DNA of 64,000 bases. Origin: Xiphophorus maculatus (Eukaryota; Chordata; Actinopteri; Cyprinodontiformes; Poeciliidae). How positions within the stretch are numbered: the stretch's first letter is position 1; each line of letters starts with the position of its first letter. A program made the position numbers and the translations under genes. Positions 39,201 to 47,900 of this stretch are shown here, piece by piece. The notes under the pieces were generated by a model. It was not told the DNA's origin and ran no database searches. It saw only the letters and a program-made list of their open reading frames with translations. The DNA is taken from assembly GCF_002775205.1 (NCBI RefSeq), contig NC_036445.1, forward strand, positions 2,190,802-2,254,801. Reading direction: 5' to 3'.

Positions 39201-42200
39201 TGTTTCCACAAAGCCGCATAATCATGCACAATTCCAAAAGCATAACGAGAATCAGTGTAAATATTCACAATCATATCAGTGGACAAAATGCATGCTCTGG
39301 TTAATGCAACGAGTTCACATGCTTGTGCAGAGCATGGGGGGAGTGGCTCAGCTTCAAGCACGCCCTCAGAGGAAACTACAGAGTAACCACTCAATATAGC
39401 TCCTGTGGTGGGGTCACGTGATGAGCTGCCATCCACAAACAATGTCATGTCAGGGTCTGAAAGCGGTTCCTGCTTCAGATCTGGGCGGGGAGTACAAAGG
39501 ATATCCAATTCAGCAACACAGTTATGAGGTTGGCCTTCCTCAGGTGTTGGGAGAAGAGTAGCAGGGTTTAAAATGTTGCAACGTTTAATGGTTATATTTG
39601 GCATATTCAATAGAACTGAATGATACCTTAACCACCTAGCGGTGGAAAGGTGTGCAGTTCTTTGCTCATTTAAAATGAGTGTGACAGAGTGGGGAACGAG
39701 AACAGTCAAATCAGAATATCCCACAATGTCTCTGGATGCCAGTACTGCTTTTTCAGCAGCTGCTACGGCTCTTAAGCAGTTAGGCATCCCTGAGGCGACT
39801 GGATCCAATTTTGAGGAAAAATAGGCGACTGGTTTCAATCTGTCACCATGTTTTTGGAGCAAAACAGAAGTCATGCAGCCACCACGCTCATCCACTGTCT
39901 GTATAAACGGACGAGATGGATCGGGAATACCCAGAGTTGGTGCTTTTTGTAGTTGAATTTTTAGCGCTTTAAAAGAATCAGAGGCCTTTTGTGTCCATGA
40001 TACCTGTGACGTCATCAACAATCCTTTTTCATGACAAATTTCCCTTAAAGGTTTTTCTAATTCAGCATAACTAGGAATGAAATGTCTGTAGTAACCACAC
40101 AATCCTAAAAAGGACATCAGCTGTTTTTTGGTCTGAGGTAGAGGCAGAGAAACAATGGCTTGGACACGTTTTTCTGAAATTGCCCTGCCCTTATGAGAAA
40201 TCACATGACCCAGAAATGTCACACATGGCTGCACAAATTGCACTTTTGATTTGTTAACCTTATGACCATTTTCAGACAGAAAACACAACAGCTTCATGCT
40301 CTCAGAGCGGCATAGTTCAGCAGTGGGTGCTGCCAACAGCAGGTCATCCACGTACTGAAGCAATGCACAGTCTGGGTGCAGAGTCAGAGCACTCAAACTC
40401 TGATTTAAGGCCTGATGGAAAATTGTGGGGGATTCACAATAACCTTGGCACAATCTGGTAAATGTGTATGTTTTCCCTTTAAACTGAAAAACAAACCAGA
40501 ACTGACTGTCAGGGTGAATTGGAACACTGAAAAATGCATTTGCTAGATCTACAACAGTGAAAAACTGACTTCCAGATGGGATTTGGGACAAAATAGTGTA
40601 GGGGTTTGGGACAATCGGTGCACGGGGAATGACAGCTTCATTAACTTTTCTCAAATCTTGAACAAATCTCCATTCATTCGGCTGTCCCTTGTCTCTGATT
40701 TTCTTTACAGGGAAAATAGGTGTTCTTACTGGTGAATCATCACAAGGAACAATCACTCCTGTTTCCAGCAATGACTGAAAAACGGGTGTTATTCCTGCAA
40801 CAGCTTCAGGTTTCAATGGATATTGGTGCTCATGTGGTCTAATGTCAGATTTTGCAGTGATGTGAATTGGTTCTTGACCTTTAATTAATCCAACATCATA
40901 TTTATGAGCTGCCCATAAACGTTCAGGCAGTGTGTCCAAATCAGGATCATTTTCTTCCATTTTTGAGAAAAATTGTCATGCATTATCATCAATCACCTCT
41001 TTAGAGGGCTTCGCAGCCAAATCTCTGGGCATAGTTTCTCTGTACATTGATAATGATGGAGAGAAAAGGATGCCAGGAGAATGGTAAATCCAGTCTGTGG
41101 CTAATTGTGCTTGTTTAGCCAGAGGTCCCAGTGATTTCCACTTGTCCTCAAGGCTTTTTGTGAGAGAAACATGTGGAAATGACTCAGGAACTGTAAAAAA
41201 TTGCTGTTGTTCCGAGTTGAGACAAACCAGTAAGAACGATGTCAAATGAGACCAATACATGTGTGTGACATGCAGCGATGTCGAAGGGGAGCAGAGAAAC
41301 CTATCACCTAGTTCATCAGTGGGATCTGTGGTTGCCAAGGCTGTGCAATGCAGTCGCTGTTGAGTGATTACATCAGCAGTTGGGGGAACTCTGTGTCTGG
41401 CCAAACGCAGAATTTCCTCAGCTTGTGAATCCACAATGAGCCATTCAAAAATATAGAGCAATTTTGGTGTTTTGAAAAATGTAGTGGTTTCAGTTTGTTG
41501 AACCACAGTAACACCTTCTGGGGTGCACTTAAGTGCCAATGACATTTTTAGAATTAGATCTCTGGCCAATAAATTTATTGGACAGCATGATGACAGCAGA
41601 AATTGATGCTGAATTTGATCTTTTGTGAATGGATTTACAACAGGTAATGGTTTTGTTACTGGCTCTGATGTAGTTTGACCAGATGCTCCTGTGGAATGAA
41701 CTTGTTTTCCAGACAGGGGTGCATCTGGGAGGGTGTATTTTCTTATTAGAGACTGAGTAGCACCAGAATCCACTAAGAAATTTACATCCTGACCACTAAC
41801 TTTGACACACAGCATTGGTAAGTTCTTATAAGCATCACCTGAATAAGCCAAATAAGTTGTGTTCAGGGATGTGTGTGGTGTGGTACTTGCGATTTGCTGA
41901 ACCTGGGGTTGATCCAAAGGCACCACAAAACAGTCAGAAGCTAGTCAGGTTGAGTAGCCTCCCCTGCCCCCTTGGTAACCACCCCGAGGTTGGAATCCTC
42001 GGCCGTGGGGAATGAATCCCCCACGTGGGCCTCTCCCATGGAGGCCACTGTGGTTATTGCCTTTTGCCCCAGGAGCTGTTTTTCCAAACTTTCAATAGCT
42101 TCTGGATCAAGAGAGCCATTTCTAGGGAATCCAAATTTGTGGTGCCAAATGACTAGGTGTTTACAGCAGGCCATGCCATGAGTTCTGGTCATAAAGTCAA

Positions 42201-42289
42201 CTTCAGGTCCATGGGGTATGTAATCTTCCTCAGAGTGTCCTTTGCTAAAAAATGAACCCATTTTCCTATTTTATTTTAACCTTGTACAA

Positions 42290-42336
<47 letters not shown>

Positions 42337-45300
42337 TATATATATATTTTTTTTTTTTTTATTCTAACTTTTACTCTAACTGTCCTACGCCCAGGTACAG
42401 CTTTCTTTAACTTTCACTATAACTGTCCTACGCCCAGGTACAGTTTTCTTTTACTTTTACTATAACTGTCCTACGCCCAGGTACAGTTTTCTTTTACTTT
42501 TACTATAACTGTCCTACGCCCAGGTACAGTTTTCTTTTACTTTTACTATAACTGTCCTACGCCCAGGTACAGTTTTCTTTTACTTTTACTATAACTGTCC
42601 TACGCCCAGGTACAGTTTTCTTTAACTTTCACTATAACTGTCCTACGCCCAGGTACAGTTTTCTTTAACTCTGACTGTCCTACGCCCAGGTACAGTCTTC
42701 TGGTTGTTCTAAGCCTAGAAACAACTCTTTTTCTAATCCTACGCCCAGGAATTAGAAACAATATTTTTACCTTAAGCAGTGGTTTTGTTCTCCCTTGGTC
42801 TCGAGTTATCTTTGTCCTGTCGTGGACGATCCAACCTGGTGGAGCCCGGAGAGTTCCTCTCACTCTCAGACAACACTTTTAAGCGGAGGTGGAGGTCAGG
42901 TGATCAGCCTTTCTTTCCTGGGGTTCACCAGGTGGACGGCTCAGCGAAGTATCCTGTTCGTGACGCCAATTGTTAAGTTGCACAAAATTCGAGACCAAAC
43001 TTCAGCTTTAAAAGAGAACAAACACAGCTTTAATTAACATTTGCAAATGGAGAAAACATACAAAGCTCACATCTCAGTGAGAATCGGATGAGTTCTGACT
43101 TGGGGCTGAACGTTCCCTCATTTACATAGGATACATCACACATTACTTAGTCACACCCCCTGACACAAGTGTCAGGTAAAAATCTATACGTTACTTATCT
43201 GTAAGTTTCAGTGGAGCAGAGTTGCATACACATTCACAGCTCAATGTAAGGCGTTTCTCCAAAAAGGCCTCTCTGCTGATGGCTAAACAGATACTAGAAA
43301 CTGAATTTCTACAATCTACGCTTATCACCTTAGCCATGTCTTCACATTTCTAACTGCTGAACACCCTGGTCTTCACTTATTTGAGGAGGGTCAGAAAAGC
43401 ATATATCCTGTTGAGCTGCAACTGAGTGCAAACCTTTAATAAAAACATCATAAAGTGTACATTCAAATTTATTTAAACTTGTCTACTAAATTTTTCCTTC
43501 ACAATACATTTTGCCACAACCATGTCTTTTATAATCCAGTTTTTGGTAGAAAGAGAGAAAAACGATAAATAATGCAAATGGAAATTATTGAGTTGGCTTT
43601 AATTTATCATGTGATTAATGGATTTATTTCTATAAATAAAGCATGTCATACAGGCCTAGCAGTATGACATGCTAACAGCTCAGTTTCTGGGCAGAAGATG
43701 ATATTCCACAGTAACATGTCCTGCATGACACCCTCAGTTGTTGCCAAGCTGCTAATCCACCTCATTTGCTTTTGCTGCTTCTGATTAAAACTCTGCATGG
43801 TTAGAAAGCAGAGAGACATTGGAGTTGAGGAGATATGATAATAATCGCTCCTCTGTATAGACTATGACCTCCACAGTTTAATTGTCCACAGTACAGGTGT
43901 TTAAAATCTTTAAATTAAATACATTTTTAATTGAGAAGCGTCTGAAAAATTTACTAAAATGTTTTATTTGAGAACAGTTGTTAAATAATTTAAGTTCTGT
44001 TTTACCAAAATAGCCGATCATATCGGTGAAATCTACACACTAATAAGCATTTTCTCTTATTTAGGCTTTCAGTTTTCTAACTACCTAGTAAGGTAGAGAA
44101 AGAAAATCACCAACACCTGCAGCAGCTTCTGTTAGTATGAGATGATGCTACTGCAGCCGCAGAAGAAACTTTTTAAGGCTTTCTACACCCACAGTAAGGA
44201 GTGGTATCTAGGGGTCGCCTAGTCTCCATAGCAACCATTTATGTTCATGCTTTTGTGCACTTCTTTATGAGTTCCTAACATAAGGCAAGTGAATAACACT
44301 CGTAGCGTCCTAATTATGGCACCTGCTGGTGGGCGGGAAAATTTAGATGCGGAAAAAATGGAGAAATGTAAAGATCTGGGTTAGTTTGACAAGTCAGATC
44401 TGGTGCTGTGGCCTCGTTCGGCACAATAATGTTCCCTACTACACGTGGGAAGTGGGAATACAATTAAAAGATAATACTTTATTTATACCAAAGGGAAATG
44501 AAACAGTCTGAGCAATAGTCCGGAGGCAAAGTCAACACGACTTTGCCTCCGGCCTCTCTGGACCTCAGTGAATTTCTGAGATGTGGTGGAAAAACCATGA
44601 AGTTCTGCTTCAGTGCAAAATTAAGTTATTAAAAAAGATAAAATAATTTTGTCCGTTTTACAGCCCGTCAGAAGAGGCCTCTGACTGAAGACACTTTATT
44701 GTATCTATTATGTTAAAAAAAAACAATCTATTAAAAAAAATACTTAATTGCATTTGCTTTTTAGTAAAAAGCCTCTGGAGGTTTTTGGTTCCTATTACCA
44801 ATAAATTAACTGGATGAATAAATTGTGTTGCACCTCACATTTTTCATTTCGAGATTTTGTCTATTTTATTATTATTTTTGAATGCCATTGAAAATGTAAT
44901 CTTCCACTGTTTTTAAATGTAGATCCACATCACCTGCCTGAACTGGAAAAATAAATGTGCTTTTATTCTTGAGCTGTAATCAAAGAATCATTCTCAGTGC
45001 CGTAAACGGTCTCACTTTGGACACTCCTGGTCTCGGTGAACATTACATTATTAAACAAAATATTTTAGCTTATTTCTGTTCATCTTAATGGCAGGTAATC
45101 CATTCCTTGACAGCTTTGGTCTGTTGTGGTAGCAATAGAGACACTTTTAGGCAGGTGGTCATAATGTTTTGGCTGGAAAAGTGTGAAAAATCCTTCTAAA
45201 AGTTTCAAGTCAAGTTGAACTTCACCTGTCGGTAAAGTGTGTCTAGTTTTGCCGCATCCTCTTGTTATATTTGTGTAAATTAGGCTGAATATGCAACAGA

Positions 45301-45864
45301 TGGGCTGACATTTTCCATATGTTTTTCTGTTGTTAATCAGCTGAATGCTCCATTGCAGCTCAGACAAATTACATGACAGCACTAACACGGCCCTAAATGC
45401 ATAAACACACATCATCTGTATGCTAATCAAGGCATACATTCTCCGATCGCTGCTCCAGTATTTTGCTCTCGCTTCCAGAGCTGAAATTACCAGATGATTT
45501 AAAACTGTTGTCCTCCTCCTCACGCCGTCCCCCCACACCTCCCATCGCAGGGTCTCATCGATGTGGAGAAGGAAGTGACTAAACTGATGACAAAGAAAGG
45601 TGACTTGGAGAAACAGATGGAGAAGCTGGGAGAGAAGATGGCGAAGAATGATTACAAGGAGAAGGTGCCGGCGAAGGTGCAGGAGCAGGATGCAGAGAAG
45701 GTGACAAAAAGAAATTGACGTGCAGGGTTCCTGAAGCTGTAAGACTCGTGAATCCCCGGTAAATAACGTCTGCTTTCCTCCTCTTTCCTCCACAGCTGCG
45801 CCAGAGTCAGACCGAGCTCCAGAAAGTGACGGAAGCCATGGAAAATTTCAAGAAAATGATGTAA
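21232..45864 (+). CDS. vars1: Valyl-tRNA synthetase, cytosolic
   Basis: Twenty-seven coding exons: 21232-21588, 23594-23737, 23819-24014, 24116-24231, 24354-24429, 24961-25061, 25144-25271, 26498-26662, 26744-26945, 28033-28141, 28228-28407, 28519-28643, 28774-28877, 28958-29116, 30282-30372, 30479-30584, 30717-30787, 31004-31129, 31207-31311, 33283-33430, 33596-33723, 33858-34013, 34831-35055, 35182-35293, 35647-35822, 45551-45700, 45796-45864. Phases join to 1,274 residues (human about 1,264). Residues 1-220 are a glutathione S-transferase-like domain that docks on elongation factor 1. A Lys/Glu-rich linker follows. The class I catalytic core has [14 protein letters not shown] (HIGH motif about 357-360), an editing domain with [14 protein letters not shown] and the [12 protein letters not shown] loop, and KMSKS at about 866-870. 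An anticodon-binding domain and a C-terminal coiled coil ([20 protein letters not shown]) complete it. It charges tRNA-Val with valine and clears mischarged threonine. Intron 11 uses a GC donor. Intron 25 is 9.7 kb because of a provirus. Confidence 0.97.
21651..22132. mobile_element. MITE with 'GGGCTGGGCGA' ends
   Basis: The left end reads aagggctgggcgatgtggct and the right end ttgttgcccagctctac. AGGGCTGGGC and AGAGCTGGGC are the inverted termini. The inside is AT-rich and non-coding. Related pieces lie at 34104-34740 and 53097-53456. It lies in vars1 intron 1. Confidence 0.65.
22230..22830 (-). mobile_element. Tc1-like transposon remnant (antisense)
   Basis: Read on the plus strand, the order is that of a reversed teleost Tc1-like copy: ctttgatctaaaccattgga, tgtagctctggctgtatatt, cttcatggcttttggctaac, 'atttatggagtgcataatag', gattgcttctctatataatg, 'ggtagatttgcagttttgct', ttagggtcatcagagtaaag, 'agtttccttccactg'. 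The frame is destroyed. It lies in vars1 intron 1, antisense to the gene. Confidence 0.75.
22885..23545. repeat. Dispersed 'TACTCTTGAGTA' repeat with internal duplication
   Basis: It starts with gagctgggtagtaactagtt and ends with gggtactctatccacctctg, the ends of the same family as 2985-3540. Inside, the unit gtgtatgtaaaacacacacc is repeated in tandem near 23126 and 23162, and forms a hairpin (TGTAGGTGTGTGT, 7-base loop, ACACACACCTACA). Confidence 0.6.
25340..26466. mobile_element. MITE filling vars1 intron 7
   Basis: The left end is TTAAAGGGCACCAATTCTGC. The right end is GCGTAACAGGTCACCTTTA, whose reverse complement starts TAAAGGTGACC. The pair fits a common teleost MITE with 'TTAAAGGTGCC'-like termini. 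It takes up about 90% of the intron and ends some 30 bases before exon 8, inside the region where the branch point should lie. Its 1.1-kb size is large for a MITE, so it may hold a further insertion. Confidence 0.6.
30025..30095. repeat. Dispersed 'GAGTTTGACACACGTG' repeat
   Basis: The text agagggccacataaaatctt and tttggcccgcgtgccttgag followed by tttgacacacgtg is the same end sequence as at 6618-6700. It lies in vars1 intron 14. Confidence 0.5.
31453..31582. repeat. (CATC)n / (CCAT)n microsatellite
   Basis: A near-perfect tetranucleotide run of about 93 bases, a short break, then about 28 more. Imperfect CATC-rich sequence continues to about 31860. It lies in vars1 intron 19 and accounts for the His-Pro-Ser-Ile open frame there. 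Confidence 0.95.
32520..33115 (-). mobile_element. Degenerate Tc1-like transposon (antisense)
   Basis: Words of a second teleost Tc1-like subfamily occur in reversed order: aatctggactcatcagacca, gatcttcttccatcatttta, 'tagcctcagtggttagtggg', 'tgtctgtggaaatgctgtta', cgtttaagtgatcatcaatc, ttgttccccactatccttac, gatgccaattatttgacgat. A poly-A run lies at 32537-32555. No transposase frame remains. It is in vars1 intron 19. Confidence 0.7.
34104..34740. repeat. 'GGGCTGGGCAATA' repeat in vars1 intron 22
   Basis: It starts ttagggctgggcaatacggc, the terminus seen at 21651. The rest is AT-rich and has no clear right end. Probably a degraded member of the same MITE family. Confidence 0.45.
35425..35545. 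repeat. Remnant of the 'TTTACTC' dispersed repeat
   Basis: The words gaggtggtgggaagtaattg, 'caagtcctgcacttaaataa' and 'attatttactcctttatt' match the family at 2985-3540. It lies in vars1 intron 24. Confidence 0.4.
36540..36600. repeat. 'GGCCAAATCTGGCCCGCC' repeat fragment
   Basis: The text gggggccaaatctggcccgc is the core of the repeat at 6618-6700, in the opposite arrangement. It lies about 120 bases outside the provirus in vars1 intron 25. Confidence 0.45.
36719..36722. repeat. 4-bp target-site duplication, left (ATAC)
   Basis: ATAC here and ATAC at 43504-43507 flank the provirus exactly. A 4-bp duplication is typical of gamma- and epsilon-type retroviral integrases. Confidence 0.85.
36723..37255 (-). 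repeat. 3' LTR of the provirus
   Basis: 533 bp, starting TGTTAAGTTGCAC and ending TTCCTTCACA on the plus strand. It appears identical to the copy at 42971-43503. On the minus strand an ATGATGTTTTTATTAAAGG stretch could hold the polyadenylation signal (ATTAAA). Confidence 0.93.
37790..40960 (-). other. Proviral pol reading frame
   Basis: A reading frame of 1,056 residues. Reverse transcriptase covers about 45-250, with [11 protein letters not shown], the VVDLANAFF catalytic block, [12 protein letters not shown] and [12 protein letters not shown] (YVDD at about 203-206). A connection follows, then RNase H (about 485-640, [21 protein letters not shown]). Integrase covers about 690-950, with an HHCC zinc finger (HGIDHAS...CENCLIC) and the DDE core ([41 protein letters not shown]). 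The domain order and motifs are those of class I retroviruses rather than Gypsy elements. Confidence 0.93.
40976..41926 (-). other. Proviral protease region
   Basis: A 316-residue frame just upstream of pol. It contains the aspartic protease active site [12 protein letters not shown] (about residues 50-61) and a later hydrophobic [12 protein letters not shown] block, equivalent to the LLGRD-type motif. The C-terminal half has no domain that I recognise. Confidence 0.85.
41941..42261 (-). other. Short gag-like frame at the 5' end of the provirus
   Basis: A 106-residue frame starting MGSFFSKG. Gly2 with nearby Ser and Lys fits an N-myristoylation signal, as in retroviral matrix proteins. The short His/Cys-bearing region after it ([16 protein letters not shown]) is not a standard zinc knuckle. 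No capsid domain was recognised in this frame. Calling it gag-like rests on position and the N terminus. Confidence 0.5.
42294..42360. repeat. T-tract with short TA run in the proviral leader
   Basis: About 40 T, then a short TA run, then about 15 T on the plus strand. On the transcribed strand of the element it is an A-tract just upstream of the gag-like frame. Confidence 0.9.
42372..42700 (-). repeat. Tandem array of ~43-bp units in the proviral leader
   Basis: Eight copies of a unit centred on ctgtcctacgcccaggtaca, spaced about 43 bases apart (the last step is shorter). A ninth, divergent copy near 42738 reads cctacgcccagg. Linkers alternate between ttttctttaactttcac and 'ttttcttttacttttac'. 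It lies between the primer-binding site and the gag-like frame. Confidence 0.92.
42971..43503 (-). repeat. 5' LTR of the provirus
   Basis: 533 bp, the same in length and, by eye, in sequence as the LTR at 36723-37255. The primer-binding site follows two bases inside it on the minus strand. Confidence 0.93.
43504..43507. repeat. 4-bp target-site duplication, right (ATAC)
   Basis: Exact copy of the left flank at 36719-36722. Confidence 0.85.
43508..45550. other. vars1: vars1 intron 25, part beyond the provirus
   Basis: Mostly AT-rich intron sequence. At 44465-44515 the words gataatactttatttatacc and 'aaagggaaatgaaac' look like a reversed LINE 3' tail of the type seen at 61560. A hairpin sits next to it at 44520. 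I see no extra exon. Confidence 0.4.
44520..44552. repeat. Perfect 14-bp inverted repeat
   Basis: CCGGAGGCAAAGTC at 44520-44533, a 5-base loop AACAC, then GACTTTGCCTCCGG at 44539-44552. It is GC-rich within AT-rich intron DNA. Confidence 0.9.
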
Positions 45865-45952
45865 CTTTCCTCATTGTGTGAATCAGGATTCAGTTTTTTT
45901 TTCATGTCATTGTGTTGATTTTTTTCCAAGCAGACTCTAGTATGAAAGGGAC

Positions 45953-45958
45953 TAAATA
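45953..45958 (+). terminator. vars1: vars1 polyadenylation signal
   Basis: AATAAA in actaaataaagctcttaat, about 90 bases after the vars1 stop codon. Confidence 0.7.
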
Positions 45959-46206
45959 AAGCTCTTAATACCACAATGGGTTTCAACTATAGGCTGGTTA
46001 TTTTTAATCTGATTTATTTGTATGTCTCCTGTTAGCTACGGGGTTAATTAAAAAAATAAAAACAATTTCTATTTTACACTTTAAAACAAAAATATTCAAA
46101 GCTAATTTAGTAGATATTTTTGTCTGCACAAACAGTTGGTAGCCCCGTTTCATTTCTAACATGTTTCATTGAGTGAAATCTGCCAATGCTGGCACTTCAT
46201 CAGTCT

Positions 46207-47085
46207 TAAAGCTAGAGTATGTAACTTCCATAAAAATATATTTTTTACATATTTGAATGAGTTATCTAGAATGTTGTGACGGTAAGGTATGAGACAAATA
46301 ATCTGAAAAAAATCAAGTTCCTTGCTCTCCTCCCAGCACTAACAAGAAACAGTCAGGAGGGTCTTATTGCTGTCAATCATCCTCATGTAAGTGCTGTTTG
46401 TCCTCTACAACCCTTTTCTCTCTGCTATGCTACAGTAGCATTAACCTCAAACTGCCCAATTTGATATTTTGAAAATGAAGTTGTTTGATGGGAACACACC
46501 AGTTTAATATATATATATGTATATATATAAAGTTTTGATGCTAGGATGAGGGTTTTTTTGTTTTGGGCCGTATCAAAATTTATATATTTTGCAATACTGC
46601 AATGGAGACGCTTCCTTTGCGTCACACTGGTCACGTGATCGATGACTGCATGTTAGCGCTGGCGGAAAAGACAAAGAAGTCAACAGGAAGTGGTGGGAGG
46701 ACATGTTTTTATCAACTTAAGTGATTTTAGTTGCATTTCTTGTTTAATGAAAATTTTTTTTTTTTTACTGAAATATAAACAAAGTTTTGCACATGCTTGT
46801 AATGGAGTCACAGCTAGTTTCTTCCAGACATCAGAGCCTGTCACAAATGCTAAGACTAGTTAACATGGCTGCCAACAATGGCAAATAAACAGCACATTCA
46901 GAAGCAGGTACACAAGTTGATTAACAGCGCTAAGACCCACCTCCTGGCTTTGATTGTTTTTAAACAGGAGGTGGAGGAGAACAATCTTTTCACGGATCGT
47001 CTATTAAACTGTCACAACATAGTGACAGTTTTAACAAATATGTGAAAAACATTTTTCATGAAGGTTACATAGTGCAGCTGTAAAG
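46207..47085. mobile_element. MITE between vars1 and abhd16a
   Basis: The left end is TTAAAGCTAGAGTATGTAAC. The right end, reverse-complemented, starts CTTTACAGCTGCACTATGTAAC, and the inverted similarity continues into ACATATTTG on both sides. This is a well-known teleost family. The interior is non-coding and carries a TA-rich run at 46508-46530. It fills most of the space between the two convergent genes. Confidence 0.7.
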
Positions 47086-47089
47086 AATT

Positions 47090-47230
47090 AAAACAAGCTT
47101 CTATGTCTTGCTAAAATATCACTTGTAAGGTGTCCTTCAGGTGTACTAAAATAAAGTCGAAAGTAAAGTTGTTTTGTCTAGAAAGTGGACAAAAAATTCA
47201 AAAACAATGTTTGTGCTTTGGCAGTGAAGG
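47090..47230 (+). repeat. Degraded partial copy of the MITE at 53-461
   Basis: Words in common and in order: aaaacaagcttctatgtctt, gctaaaatatcacttgtaag, gttttgtct, and tttgtgctttggcagtg near the right end. The left terminus is missing. Confidence 0.55.
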
Positions 47231-47635
47231 AAAGGAAAGGGTAAGGACAAACTCAGAAGGGGACAAAAGGACATGAAAGAAAAAAGCTGAACAATTCAGT
47301 TATAGTCTGGAAGAACAAATATTTTCCTTTATGCCCAGAAACCTGAAAAACGCTAAAATGAAATGAGTTTTCTTCCAGGCTGAGTGGGAACCCTGTAGTA
47401 AAGCACTCATGTGATGTGACAGATGCACACAGAAGAAAAAAAAATAAATCCATCATCTCAAAATTTTAATCAGCATATTTAATGAAACACTTAAGAGCAT
47501 CATTTTAGGCTCCAGATTAATTTATACAGACAGTTCCCACAAAAGGAAAAAAAATACAAGAAACCCTGGAAAGCTTAAATACTCTGGCTGCGTTTCCACA
47601 AATGGAAATCCTCTAAAACGACATTAAGATTAGTT

Positions 47636-47641
47636 TTTATT
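47636..47641 (-). terminator. abhd16a: abhd16a polyadenylation signal
   Basis: AATAAA on the minus strand, about 260 bases after the abhd16a stop codon. This gives an ordinary 3' UTR length. Confidence 0.5.
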
Positions 47642-47900
47642 CTTTGAATCGGAGCAATATATGTCTCATTTACATTTGCTTTACAAACCCAGCCAGGGTA
47701 GGAACAATGGAAGGAGTGAGGAATGGCTTTAAAATGAACGAAGCAATACATGTACCATATTTCTGTTTTTTTGATGAGTGTATGGAGGGGAAATGAAACC
47801 AAAAAGAAAAAACTAAAGCAGTAGGAACACAGTTCACCACAGGCAATCGACCTCTTGTTTTTCTTCTTCCCATCATCCATCCATCCTGATTCTTTTTTTC

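Larger units (their letters stand above)
36723..43503 (-). mobile_element. Young class I endogenous retrovirus, incomplete
   Basis: A 6.8-kb element on the minus strand, antisense in vars1 intron 25. Two 533-bp LTRs bound it, each TG...CA, with a 4-bp duplication outside. Reading on the minus strand: 5' LTR, primer-binding site about 2 bases inside (begins TGGCGTCACGAACAGG), a leader with a tandem array, a short gag-like frame, protease, a long pol (reverse transcriptase, RNase H, integrase), a purine tract CAAAGGGAGGAAT, and the 3' LTR. The pol sequence and the 4-bp duplication point to class I (gamma/epsilon-related). The two LTRs read the same by eye along their length, so the insertion is very recent. 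There is no room for an envelope gene between pol and the 3' LTR, and the gag region is small, so the element is incomplete, with at least two parts missing or reduced. The tRNA primer was not identified. Confidence 0.93.

Noticed and set aside
42372-42700. CRISPR-like array
   Set aside because: Regular 43-bp spacing suggested it, but the linkers are near-identical, the genome is eukaryotic, and the array lies in a retroviral leader.
45080-45793. 237-codon minus-strand open frame
   Set aside because: It is antisense to the penultimate vars1 exon and the neighbouring introns, with no domain. It is a shadow frame.
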